In this document: positions 1 through 6,082 of the stretch, piece by piece
Layout: each line of letters begins with the position of its first letter
How positions within the stretch are numbered: the first letter of the stretch is position 1
Assembly (NCBI GenBank): GCA_016213455.1
Contig: JACRAG010000213.1
Coordinates: 1 to 14,421 of the forward strand
Direction: 5' to 3'
DNA: 14,421 bases
Source of the DNA: Anaerolineae bacterium
GTDB lineage: Bacteria > Chloroflexota > Anaerolineae > Anaerolineales > Anaerolineaceae
Notes under the pieces: model-generated
Told to the model about the DNA's origin: nothing
Databases searched by the model: none
Seen by the model: the letters and a program-made list of their open reading frames with translations, nothing else
Made by a program: the position numbers and the translations under genes

Positions 1-1135
1 AGATGACCCAGCAGCCGGCTTTACCCATCAGCATCAGCATTTCCACGTCCACGTAGTCCACGCGGCTGTTGCAGGTCCACTTGATCTTCAGCCCCTGTTC
101 GATGATCAGCTTGCACAGCTCCACCACCTGGTCGCGGCTGACCGTGAAGAGGTCGGCATACATGTGAATGTTATTGATGCCCAATTTCTTGAGCGCCCAC
201 AGTTCTTCCATGATCTTGTGCGGCGAGCGAATGCGTACCGTGAACTGGTAGGAAACGTGCTTGATGCAGTAGGTGCAGCCCGCTGTGCAGCCGCGGCTGG
301 AGACGATAAAGGTAAAGGGACCTTTAATCCAGGGCATGCGGTATTTCTGCAAGGGCAGCAGTTCGTGCATGGGGATGGGCAGGTCATCCAGGTTTTTAAT
401 GAAGGGACGCGGGCGGTTGACCACAATCTCGCCGCTTTCGCGCCGCCAGCACAACCCGGCAATACCCGCATAGTTGACGCTGCCATCTTCATTTAAAGAC
501 GGCTTGTAACTCGGATCGTGCTCGTCGATCATTTTCTGGATGAGCGGCGGACGGTTGTCCAGGTTACCCGCCAGATGATCCAGCAAATCACGGATGGTCA
601 GGTCCGGCTCACCCACCAGCACAAAATCCAGTGACGGGTAGGGGCGCATGGTCTCCACCGGGATGGGGGTGGCATGCGTGCCGAAGACGATGGTGACGGC
701 GCCGCGCGCTTTGGCCAGGAACACGCCGTACATGTCATTTTCCAGGGTTGGCGCGGTGAGCTGGGACATGTAATAGCGCGGCTGGTATTTGTCCAACAGT
801 CTGGTGAAGGTGCCCCAATCCATGCGTTCAGCGTTGGCGTCAACCACCTTGACGGTATAGGTCGGGTGCAGAATCGCCGCCATCTGTGCCAGAGAGACCT
901 GCGGCCAGATCATATTCTCCCGCGTACGCCGACCCACCCGGTGCTGCGAACGAATCCACAGCTCGCCGTCCGGGGTGGGCGGGTTGACCAGCAGAATGTC
1001 CACGGCATCCGGAGAACGCTTCTTCTCCAGCAAGCCCTTACGGACAATGTCATCCGCGTTAGGGAAACGCGCCATGCGCAATTCAGGAATCCGGGAAGTC
1101 CCGAGATTAATCTTCTGTTGTGGTTTGTCGTCCAT
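1..1135 (-). CDS. B12-binding domain radical SAM protein (3' end cut by window edge)
   Basis: This frame is open from an ATG at 1135 to the left edge, giving 378 residues without a stop; the C-terminus is missing. Residues about 45-180 (VDILLVNPPTPDGE... then a VFGTHATP strand and LVGEPD) look like the cobalamin-binding Rossmann domain of the BchE-like radical SAM class. Residues 283, 287 and 290 form the CxxxCxxC cluster motif inside SSRGCTAGCTYC, which binds the 4Fe-4S cluster that cleaves S-adenosylmethionine. No DxHxxG cobalamin-ligand motif is visible, which is common in this class. The start is fixed by GGAGGA 6-7 bases upstream (minus-strand copy of 1141-1146). It lies 53 bases downstream of the glycosyltransferase stop and is probably in the same operon. 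The substrate cannot be told from sequence; methylation or rearrangement of a lipid or glycan precursor is a guess from the neighbours. Confidence 0.9.
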   Translation of the reverse strand, partial: MDDKPQQKINLGTSRIPELRMARFPNADDIVRKGLLEKKRSPDAVDILLVNPPTPDGELWIRSQHRVGRRTRENMIWPQVSLAQMAAILHPTYTVKVVDANAERMDWGTFTRLLDKYQPRYYMSQLTAPTLENDMYGVFLAKARGAVTIVFGTHATPIPVETMRPYPSLDFVLVGEPDLTIRDLLDHLAGNLDNRPPLIQKMIDEHDPSYKPSLNEDGSVNYAGIAGLCWRRESGEIVVNRPRPFIKNLDDLPIPMHELLPLQKYRMPWIKGPFTFIVSSRGCTAGCTYCIKHVSYQFTVRIRSPHKIMEELWALKKLGINNIHMYADLFTVSRDQVVELCKLIIEQGLKIKWTCNSRVDYVDVEMLMLMGKAGCWVI

Positions 1136-1156
1136 GCAAGTCCTCCAATTCGAAAG

Positions 1157-1174
1157 CCCACCGCCTGCGGTGGG
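1157..1174 (-). repeat. Intercistronic hairpin between glycosyltransferase and radical SAM gene
   Basis: CCCACCGC and GCGGTGGG are perfect 8-base arms separated by 2 bases, lying between the glycosyltransferase stop and the radical SAM ribosome binding site. The bases after the stem on the minus strand are CTTTCG, with no run of T, so this is not a convincing intrinsic terminator. It more likely affects mRNA stability or partial read-through within the operon. Confidence 0.5.
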
Positions 1175-1188
1175 GGGAAACCAATAAA

Positions 1189-2394
1189 TTAATTCTTTGC
1201 AGCCGCATCCATATCCTGGGAAGCCTGGATCTCACGCTGGCTCAAATCTTCGAGCACGCGCATCACGATCCAGGAAATCAAAAGCTGAATACCCACCAGG
1301 ATGAACAAACTGCTGCCAATCAGGTAAAGCCATAAACGGTTGATATCCCAACCGCTCACACCCAATGCCACGCTGACGATACCGATCGCCAGCCCAACCA
1401 GAAAACTCAACGCACCCATCCAGCCAAACTGCCGGTCCAGCGGATTTTTAAAGATGGGTTTGCCAAACAAACCCTGTTGAATGGGCCGTTTGTAAAACAA
1501 CGAAACCAGGTAATTGAACGTGGCGCCCAATGAGAAGATGGTGATGCCCGCCACGCCGGAAACCAGCGCCCAGTACAGCGCGGCAATGCTCCAACCCGTC
1601 AGGTTGGTCACCCCCGAGAGACGTGCAAAGACCAGCGCCAGCCCGGTCAGCAGCGCAAAGCCCACGCCGCCCAGGCCCAACAGGCCCAGGATCCGCACCG
1701 GGTTGTAGGAGAGCGCCGTCCACAGGATGGATTTGAGGAAAACTGTGCCGTCACGCACCACACTCAACTTGGAGCGCCCCACCCGTTCGCTGTAGGGGAT
1801 GGGCACTTCCACCACTTTGATGCCTTCGTGGATGGCGCGCGTGCTCATCACAGGGGTCAGGTTCAATCCATCCGGCAGGGGGTACATGCGCTCCAAAATT
1901 TCGCGTTTAAACACGCGCATCCCGCTGGCGCTGTCGGTCACCCGCTGCCTGCCAACCAGCGAAAGCAGATTGGCGAAGAAGAAATTGCCCACCCGGCGCG
2001 TCACCGGCATTTCGGACTGTTCGCCCGCCATGCGCGAGCCGATCACCAGTTCGCCGCCCTTCATGGCTTCCACGCACAGCTTGGGGAAGTACTCCGGGGG
2101 GTAGGTGCCGTCTGCATCCAGGAAACCGATCAGGTCACCGGTGGATTGGGCAAAGCCGTTCTTGAGCGCGCCGCCGTAGCCGCGATTTTTGACATGGCGG
2201 ATCAGACGCACCGTTTTGTATCCACTCACAATTTCCGCGGTGCGGTCTTTGGAACCGTCGTCCACCACCACCAGCTCCAGGCGTTCCACGCCCACTTTAA
2301 CAAGATCAGGCTCAACCGCCAGCACACGCTCGACGATGTCTTTAATGCCGTTCTCTTCGTTGTATGCCGGGATTACCACCGAAAGGGTCGTCAT
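1189..2394 (-). CDS. Family 2 glycosyltransferase, polyprenyl-phosphate sugar synthase type, membrane-anchored
   Basis: This 401-residue protein has a GT2 (GT-A fold) catalytic domain at about residues 1-215. Visible motifs are SVVIPAYNEE at 5-14, VVDDGSKDRT at 43-52, the nucleotide/metal DAD motif at 93-95 (FLDADGTYPP), and a conserved SGMRVFKR segment near 157. About four hydrophobic segments follow (roughly 233-257, 268-292, 318-340, 348-372), so the C-terminus sits in the membrane. This layout matches enzymes that move a sugar from a nucleotide donor to undecaprenyl or dolichyl phosphate for later glycan assembly. The start is taken as the ATG at 2394, because GGAGGAG lies 7 bases before it; an in-frame GTG at 2409 would place that site inside the gene. 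It begins 18 bases after the acyltransferase stop. The exact sugar is unknown. Confidence 0.92.
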   Translation of the reverse strand: MTTLSVVIPAYNEENGIKDIVERVLAVEPDLVKVGVERLELVVVDDGSKDRTAEIVSGYKTVRLIRHVKNRGYGGALKNGFAQSTGDLIGFLDADGTYPPEYFPKLCVEAMKGGELVIGSRMAGEQSEMPVTRRVGNFFFANLLSLVGRQRVTDSASGMRVFKREILERMYPLPDGLNLTPVMSTRAIHEGIKVVEVPIPYSERVGRSKLSVVRDGTVFLKSILWTALSYNPVRILGLLGLGGVGFALLTGLALVFARLSGVTNLTGWSIAALYWALVSGVAGITIFSLGATFNYLVSLFYKRPIQQGLFGKPIFKNPLDRQFGWMGALSFLVGLAIGIVSVALGVSGWDINRLWLYLIGSSLFILVGIQLLISWIVMRVLEDLSQREIQASQDMDAAAKN

Positions 2395-2412
2395 AACATT
2401 CTCCTCCACCGA

Positions 2413-3162
2413 TTAATAGAAAACCTGGATGCCATCTGGAACTTGCGTCTGCCCGTCGATGGTTTTGATCAATCTGGCAGGAACACCCCCCACCACCGTA
2501 TGCGCGGCTACGTCTTTGGTGACCACTGCGCCTGCAGCGACCACCGCACCCTTGCCCACGCGCACGCCATCGGTAATCACCGCTCCGGCGCCCAGCCACA
2601 CGTCATCTTCAATCACAATTCCCTGCGCCGTGATGCCTTGATCGACAAACGGGCGCTCGGGGTCATTGAACACATGGTTTACCGCGATGATCTGTGTAAA
2701 AGGCGAGGTGTAAACCCGATCGCCGATGGTCACACCGCCCTGCCCGCGGATCACGCAGTACTCGCCGATCAGGCTGTCCTTGCCGATACGAATGCCAGAC
2801 TGCGGCATATCGCGGAAGTTGTACACATGCAGCACAGCGCCATGCATCACAATGGTACGTTCACCGATCTGGATGCCGTTGGGGGCAGCGTGCAGGTAGG
2901 TGTTCTGGTCGAGATACACGCCGTGCTCAAGCTGGATCAGGTTGGCAAAGCGCAGGCGCACATTGTTTTCAATCGCTGCCGATCCGCGCATCCGCAAGAT
3001 CAAGCGATAAAACAACCCGCGCAGCGCAATCCCCACCAGCGTAGGGATCCATCCAAACAAACCCATCACCAGGCTTTCCAGAACATAGCGACCCAGCCCG
3101 TCTGCCTGGCGATGAATGTAGAGTGACAGGGACTCTATTAATGAAGGCTTCGATGCGCTCAT
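2413..3162 (-). CDS. Hexapeptide-repeat (LbH) acyltransferase, acetyltransferase-like
   Basis: The protein has 249 residues. A short amphipathic or hydrophobic stretch at about 27-56 could associate with the membrane. From about 65 to 235 it shows the [LIV]-G-x(4) left-handed beta-helix pattern ([58 protein letters not shown]), ending in [11 protein letters not shown] as in sugar O-acetyltransferases. His163 in VNHVF is a likely catalytic histidine by analogy with the family. It probably transfers an acetyl or other acyl group from acyl-CoA to a sugar of a surface glycan. The start is the ATG at 3162 with GGGAG just upstream; an in-frame ATG at 3318 would add 52 residues with no hexapeptide pattern and no ribosome binding site. 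First gene of the leftward operon, with a leader of about 500 bases. Confidence 0.87.
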   Translation of the reverse strand: MSASKPSLIESLSLYIHRQADGLGRYVLESLVMGLFGWIPTLVGIALRGLFYRLILRMRGSAAIENNVRLRFANLIQLEHGVYLDQNTYLHAAPNGIQIGERTIVMHGAVLHVYNFRDMPQSGIRIGKDSLIGEYCVIRGQGGVTIGDRVYTSPFTQIIAVNHVFNDPERPFVDQGITAQGIVIEDDVWLGAGAVITDGVRVGKGAVVAAGAVVTKDVAAHTVVGGVPARLIKTIDGQTQVPDGIQVFY

Positions 3163-3345
3163 CCGTCTCCCAATCTGCGCCGGGCACGCTCCGCCATTCC
3201 GACAACCACAGTTATCGGAGAAGTTTGATAAAAATGTGAGCTGCCAAACTACGCCACAGCTTGATTTGCGTGTCTTGTTGGCAACCAGACAGGCCAAATT
3301 AAGCCCGTCCATTCCCATATTTCATTACCGCTAAAGTATTCCGGC

Positions 3346-3370
3346 GACAGGCATTATGCCGCAGCCTGTC
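3346..3370. repeat. Inverted repeat GACAGGC / GCCTGTC
   Basis: Perfect 7-base arms at 3346-3352 and 3364-3370 with an 11-base loop, about 185 bases upstream of the acyltransferase start. There is no T run on either side, so it is more likely an operator or leader hairpin than a terminator. Function unknown. Confidence 0.4.
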
Positions 3371-3510
3371 TTTGGATGACCGCCTGTATCTACGAGCGGG
3401 CTTCAAACTCTCGTTTTAAATAACGATAACGCATCCAACCATCTGCGTCTACTCGTTGCAACAGTCCTACCATCCCAATATCGTATCAATATTTCATAGA
3501 AAACGACCAT

Positions 3511-3550
3511 AAAAAAAGAAAAAACGAAACAGACCTGAAAGCCGGTTTCG
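3511..3550 (-). terminator. Intrinsic terminator in the leader of the acyltransferase operon
   Basis: On the minus strand, CGAAAC (3550-3545) and GTTTCG (3530-3525) are perfect 6-base arms around a 14-base loop. They are followed at once by six T, one C and seven T (3524-3511). The T tract is very strong; the stem is short and only moderately GC-rich. It lies upstream of the first minus-strand gene rather than after a gene, so it should end a short RNA or act as an attenuator. Confidence 0.6.
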
Positions 3551-3667
3551 CTATTAGCTCCCCGGAGACCTTGCGCGGTTGACGCAAAGCGACCAAATTA
3601 GGTCTCCGGCTCATTGCCTCAATGGATATTCGTTGTTGTATTCAGACTACTTACGTCCAATTTTATT
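3511..3667 (-). ncRNA. Candidate structured small RNA or attenuated 5' leader
   Basis: The unit reads leftward: a promoter at 3702-3674, a predicted start near 3667, a structured core and an intrinsic terminator ending at 3511, about 155 nt in all. The core has perfect 10-base arms (3609-3600 and 3571-3562) enclosing a 28-base loop with a smaller hairpin (TGCG/CGCA). The hexamer complementary to the AGACCT part of the first arm occurs twice: once in the second arm and once in the terminator loop. That allows two competing folds, as expected of a switch. No open reading frame of note is present. I do not recognise it as any known riboswitch class. It could be a free small RNA, or a ligand- or protein-sensing leader of the acyltransferase operon, whose first start codon is about 350 bases further on. 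Confidence 0.42.
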
Positions 3668-3673
3668 GAATTT

Positions 3674-3702
3674 ATATTAACAAAATAATGGGTCAGAGTC
3701 AA
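3674..3702 (-). promoter_or_regulatory. Sigma70-like promoter for the leftward operon / small RNA
   Basis: On the minus strand TTGACT (3702-3697) is followed by a 17-base spacer and TAATAT (3679-3674). The -35 matches consensus at 5 of 6 positions and the -10 at 4 of 6. The predicted start is near 3667, directly ahead of the structured element. Confidence 0.5.
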
Positions 3703-3723
3703 GCAAGTTGCGTTACAGCTATG

Positions 3724-3752
3724 TTGTGAAATAGTAAATCTTCCGTTATATT
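3724..3752 (+). promoter_or_regulatory. Sigma70-like promoter of the gmhB-like gene, leaderless type
   Basis: TTGTGA (3724-3729), a 17-base spacer and TATATT (3747-3752). The predicted start of transcription falls on or next to the ATG at 3759, only 6 bases after the -10. No Shine-Dalgarno sequence is present upstream of that ATG, in agreement with a leaderless mRNA. Confidence 0.55.
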
Positions 3753-3758
3753 TAACTT

Positions 3759-4307
3759 ATGTACCCCGCAATATTCCTCGACCGCGACGGCGTCATCATT
3801 GAAAACCGGGCAGATTATGTGCGTGCCTGGCAGGACGTTGAAATTTTTCAGCGCGCGTTGCAGGCACTGGCAATCCCGGCATTGCGCCGCTTCCGGGTGG
3901 TGATGGTCACCAACCAGCCCGCGGTAGGTAAAGGCATGATCAGCCGCGACGAAGCGGATGAAATCAACCGCCGGCTGGTGGAGATCATCCGTGGCGCCGG
4001 CGGGGAGATTGACGGCGTGTACCTATGCCCGCACACCCCGGCGGACGCCTGCAACTGCCGCAAACCCCGCCCCGGGCTGCTGCTGCAAGCCGCTGCCGAG
4101 TTGAACCTGGACTTGAGCGCCTCCCTCATGGTTGGCGACGCACTCACCGATGTGCAAGCCGGACGGACTGCCGGCGTCCGGCAATCCGTGCTGGTACTCA
4201 CCGGTCGCGGCAGCGATCAGCTGCGCCTGCCACAAGCTGCCGAAACCCCCAATCTGCCTGTCTTCGCCGACCTCTACGAGGCACTCACCGCCTGGCTTGC
4301 CGGTTAA
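3759..4307 (+). CDS. gmhB: HAD-family D-glycero-D-manno-heptose 1,7-bisphosphate phosphatase
   Basis: This 182-residue protein is the usual size of GmhB. HAD motif I is FLDRDGVI with nucleophile Asp8 and acid/base Asp10. Motif II is VTNQP (50-54), Lys102 lies in CRKPRPG, and motif IV is VGDALTDVQAG with Asp127 and Asp131 for magnesium. Cys90, His92, Cys98 and Cys100 form the zinc-binding loop that marks the GmhB/histidinol-phosphatase branch. The expected reaction is removal of the 7-phosphate (or 1-phosphate-pathway equivalent) of heptose bisphosphate, on the way to ADP- or GDP-heptose for surface glycans. It stands alone on the plus strand, divergent from the acyltransferase-glycosyltransferase operon, which fits a shared surface-glycan role. 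The start at 3759 has no ribosome binding site but a well-placed promoter. A histidinol-phosphate or other sugar phosphatase role is the main alternative. Confidence 0.85.
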   Translation: MYPAIFLDRDGVIIENRADYVRAWQDVEIFQRALQALAIPALRRFRVVMVTNQPAVGKGMISRDEADEINRRLVEIIRGAGGEIDGVYLCPHTPADACNCRKPRPGLLLQAAAELNLDLSASLMVGDALTDVQAGRTAGVRQSVLVLTGRGSDQLRLPQAAETPNLPVFADLYEALTAWLAG

Positions 4308-4630
4308 AAATCCCGCACGTCACCTTACAAACGCCCAACACCCCTTGTGATTCAGATGCAATCTATCCATTTTCGGTGTATGCTTATTAAGAGATTGCAA
4401 CGCTTTAATTATGAAACACCGACTGAAACTTTTTATGGGTGAAGTCTACTTAACATAAAACTGTGTTAATCGGTAGAACACAATCCCAATGTCCGGCTCC
4501 CTGACTCAATAATCGGTATATCGGAGCCCAGCGAATTTCCGGGCACGTTTTCTCCAATCCTCTCATTGCTCTGCCCGATCCACCCGCTTTGTGCATCAAA
4601 GCGGATGTAGTTCCATTTCGAAAGGTTGGC
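4308..4630 (+). other. Intergenic region with several small repeats upstream of the secreted pair
   Basis: These 323 bases contain no gene. They carry inverted repeats TGCAATCT/AGATTGCA (4357-4364 and 4392-4399), TGTGTT/AACACA (4462-4467 and 4477-4482) and GGCTCC/GGAGCC (4495-4500 and 4523-4528), plus a 9-base direct repeat TAATCGGTA at 4467-4475 and 4510-4518. No clear terminator follows the gmhB-like gene, and no good sigma70 promoter could be picked. Confidence 0.6.
4462..4482. promoter_or_regulatory. Candidate operator palindrome upstream of the secreted operon
   Basis: TGTGTT and AACACA arms around a 9-base centre that contains one of the two TAATCGGTA direct repeats. The second copy lies 43 bases downstream (4510-4518). 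This spacing, about four helical turns, would suit a repressor binding on one face, but no regulator is encoded in the window. Confidence 0.3.
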
Positions 4631-6082
4631 ATGCATCGTTCGCGCATCCTCTTAATCCTTTTAGTGGTCTTAATGACCACTTTACCAGTGACCAGCGCCC
4701 GGGCCGATACCCCTCCCGGGTGGAGCTCGGTTTTTATCCCCCTTGTGACCAGCAATAACCTGGTGCAGCCTGTCGCGCGGGTGAACGTCCCTTACTTTAA
4801 TAATGACGCGTCCACCAATTTTAGCAAAGCTGCCATTTTCTGGTTTGGCACGGTTTCCTCCAGCAACAACTACGCCGACGTACGCTTTGGCTATGACAGC
4901 ACCAAATTATGGGTGCACCTGACCGCTTTTGACCGCTACCTTTGGTATGACCCCACCCCCAGCGCCAACACACTCACCGAATGGGACGGGGCGACGCTCT
5001 ACATCAACACCACCGGCAACGCCGGCAGCCAGCTCTCAGCCAGCGCCTACCGTTTCGACGCTTCTGTTCATTGGTTTGAGGAGCGGATCAAGTTCCAAGC
5101 CGCCAACAAGGGCAGCGCCTCGGGCTGGACACCGGCAGCCATCTCCTTCGCCACAGACTCCGGCTATCGCGGCTCTTTCAATGACGCGGAAAATAATGAC
5201 GGATGGACCGTATCCTTCTCCATCCCTTTCACCAGCCTGGGCCTTTCCGGCGCGCCTACCGACGGCAGCCTGTGGGCAGTGGCGCTGCAAATGCACGACC
5301 GCGACAGCCTGGCAGGCCCGCCCAACGCCGACACCCCCTGGCCCGCCGGGTTGAACACGACTCAACCGCGCACCTGGGCACAGATGCGCTTTGGTCTGCC
5401 CTCCACCGGCGCGCTTAATGGCACGCCCGGCGGCACCACCATCATCCGCCGCGCCACCCAGAACGACGCCAGCGTGCCGGACTCCGGCATCGGCGGCACC
5501 ACTTCATTTTTGTGCACTGGTGATGACTGGGATACCTGGGGCAACACCACTGTGGGCAGCGATAATAAAGCCTTTGGCAAGCAGCCGGATTTCAATATTC
5601 AATCACAATCTGATTCTTCTGACTGGCACTGTTTTTCCAAATACTACGTCACCTTCCCGCTGACCTCCGTGCCCGCGGGCAAACAGATCCTCTCCGCCCG
5701 TCTGGTACTCTACCAATCCGGGCGCTCTGGCCCAGAAGAGTCGCCACCTGATCCTTCATTAATTCAGGTCTTCACCGTGTCGCCCAACTGGCAGGAGACC
5801 AGCATCACCTGGAACAACGCGCCGGGGCCGATTGAAAACGTCAGCCAGACTCTGGTGACCAGCCCAATCAACCTTAAAGACATACCTTGGCCCAAGCAGC
5901 CGCATTATTGGGATGTGAGCAGCGCCGTGCGCGCCGCCTATACCAGTGGGCAGCCGTTAAGCCTGGCCCTATATGAGGCCGATGACCAGTATCACTCCGG
6001 CAAATATTTCACCTCGTCCGACACCGGTGATTGGAATATCGCCGGTCGCCCGCGACTTGAAATCACCTGGGGAAACCCATGA
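4631..6082 (+). CDS. Secreted protein with CBM9-like N-terminal domain and C-terminal DNRLRE domain
   Basis: This 483-residue protein opens with a clear signal peptide (MHRSR, hydrophobic core to residue 20, TSARA cleavage after Ala25). Residues about 41-260 form a beta-rich domain like the family 9 carbohydrate-binding / DOMON-type fold: ADVRFGYDSTKLWVHLTAFD, WDGATLYINTTG, and WTVSFSIPFTSLGL, the latter typical of the family. Residues about 267-483 match a DNRLRE domain: ARLVLYQSG, then SPNWQETSITWNNAPG, HYWDVSSAVRAAYTSG, and GRPRLEITWG at the end. These domains are found on secreted bacterial surface or matrix proteins and suggest glycan binding rather than catalysis. The ATG at 4631 is chosen over an in-frame TTG at 4589, because the signal peptide begins there and AAAGG lies 7-8 bases upstream. 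Its TGA overlaps the next ATG, so the two genes are translationally coupled. Confidence 0.86.
   Translation: MHRSRILLILLVVLMTTLPVTSARADTPPGWSSVFIPLVTSNNLVQPVARVNVPYFNNDASTNFSKAAIFWFGTVSSSNNYADVRFGYDSTKLWVHLTAFDRYLWYDPTPSANTLTEWDGATLYINTTGNAGSQLSASAYRFDASVHWFEERIKFQAANKGSASGWTPAAISFATDSGYRGSFNDAENNDGWTVSFSIPFTSLGLSGAPTDGSLWAVALQMHDRDSLAGPPNADTPWPAGLNTTQPRTWAQMRFGLPSTGALNGTPGGTTIIRRATQNDASVPDSGIGGTTSFLCTGDDWDTWGNTTVGSDNKAFGKQPDFNIQSQSDSSDWHCFSKYYVTFPLTSVPAGKQILSARLVLYQSGRSGPEESPPDPSLIQVFTVSPNWQETSITWNNAPGPIENVSQTLVTSPINLKDIPWPKQPHYWDVSSAVRAAYTSGQPLSLALYEADDQYHSGKYFTSSDTGDWNIAGRPRLEITWGNP

Larger units (their letters stand above)
3163..3758. other. AT-rich divergent intergenic region
   Basis: These 596 bases hold no credible gene. 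They contain divergent promoters at the right side (3674-3752), a minus-strand structured RNA with terminator (3511-3667), and a 7-base inverted repeat at 3346-3370. The part between 3371 and 3510 shows nothing clear. Base composition is markedly more AT-rich than the flanking genes. Confidence 0.8.

Noticed and set aside
164..1192. Plus-strand open frames of 110 and 172 codons
   Set aside because: Both are antisense to the radical SAM gene, whose cysteine motif and ribosome binding site establish the minus strand as coding.
1828..3126. A 432-codon open frame on the plus strand
   Set aside because: It is antisense to the glycosyltransferase and acyltransferase genes, is rich in His, Gln and Arg as expected of a shadow frame, and has no recognisable domain.
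3163..3318. 52-residue N-terminal extension of the acyltransferase from ATG 3318
   Set aside because: The extension has no family features and no ribosome binding site; ATG 3162 has GGGAG upstream.
3581..3590. GACGCAAAGC on the plus strand, like the core of a c-di-GMP-I (GEMM) riboswitch
   Set aside because: The other conserved parts of GEMM (the paired GCAAACC segment and the receptor-helix GGUUACCG end) are missing, and the terminator in this region reads on the opposite strand.
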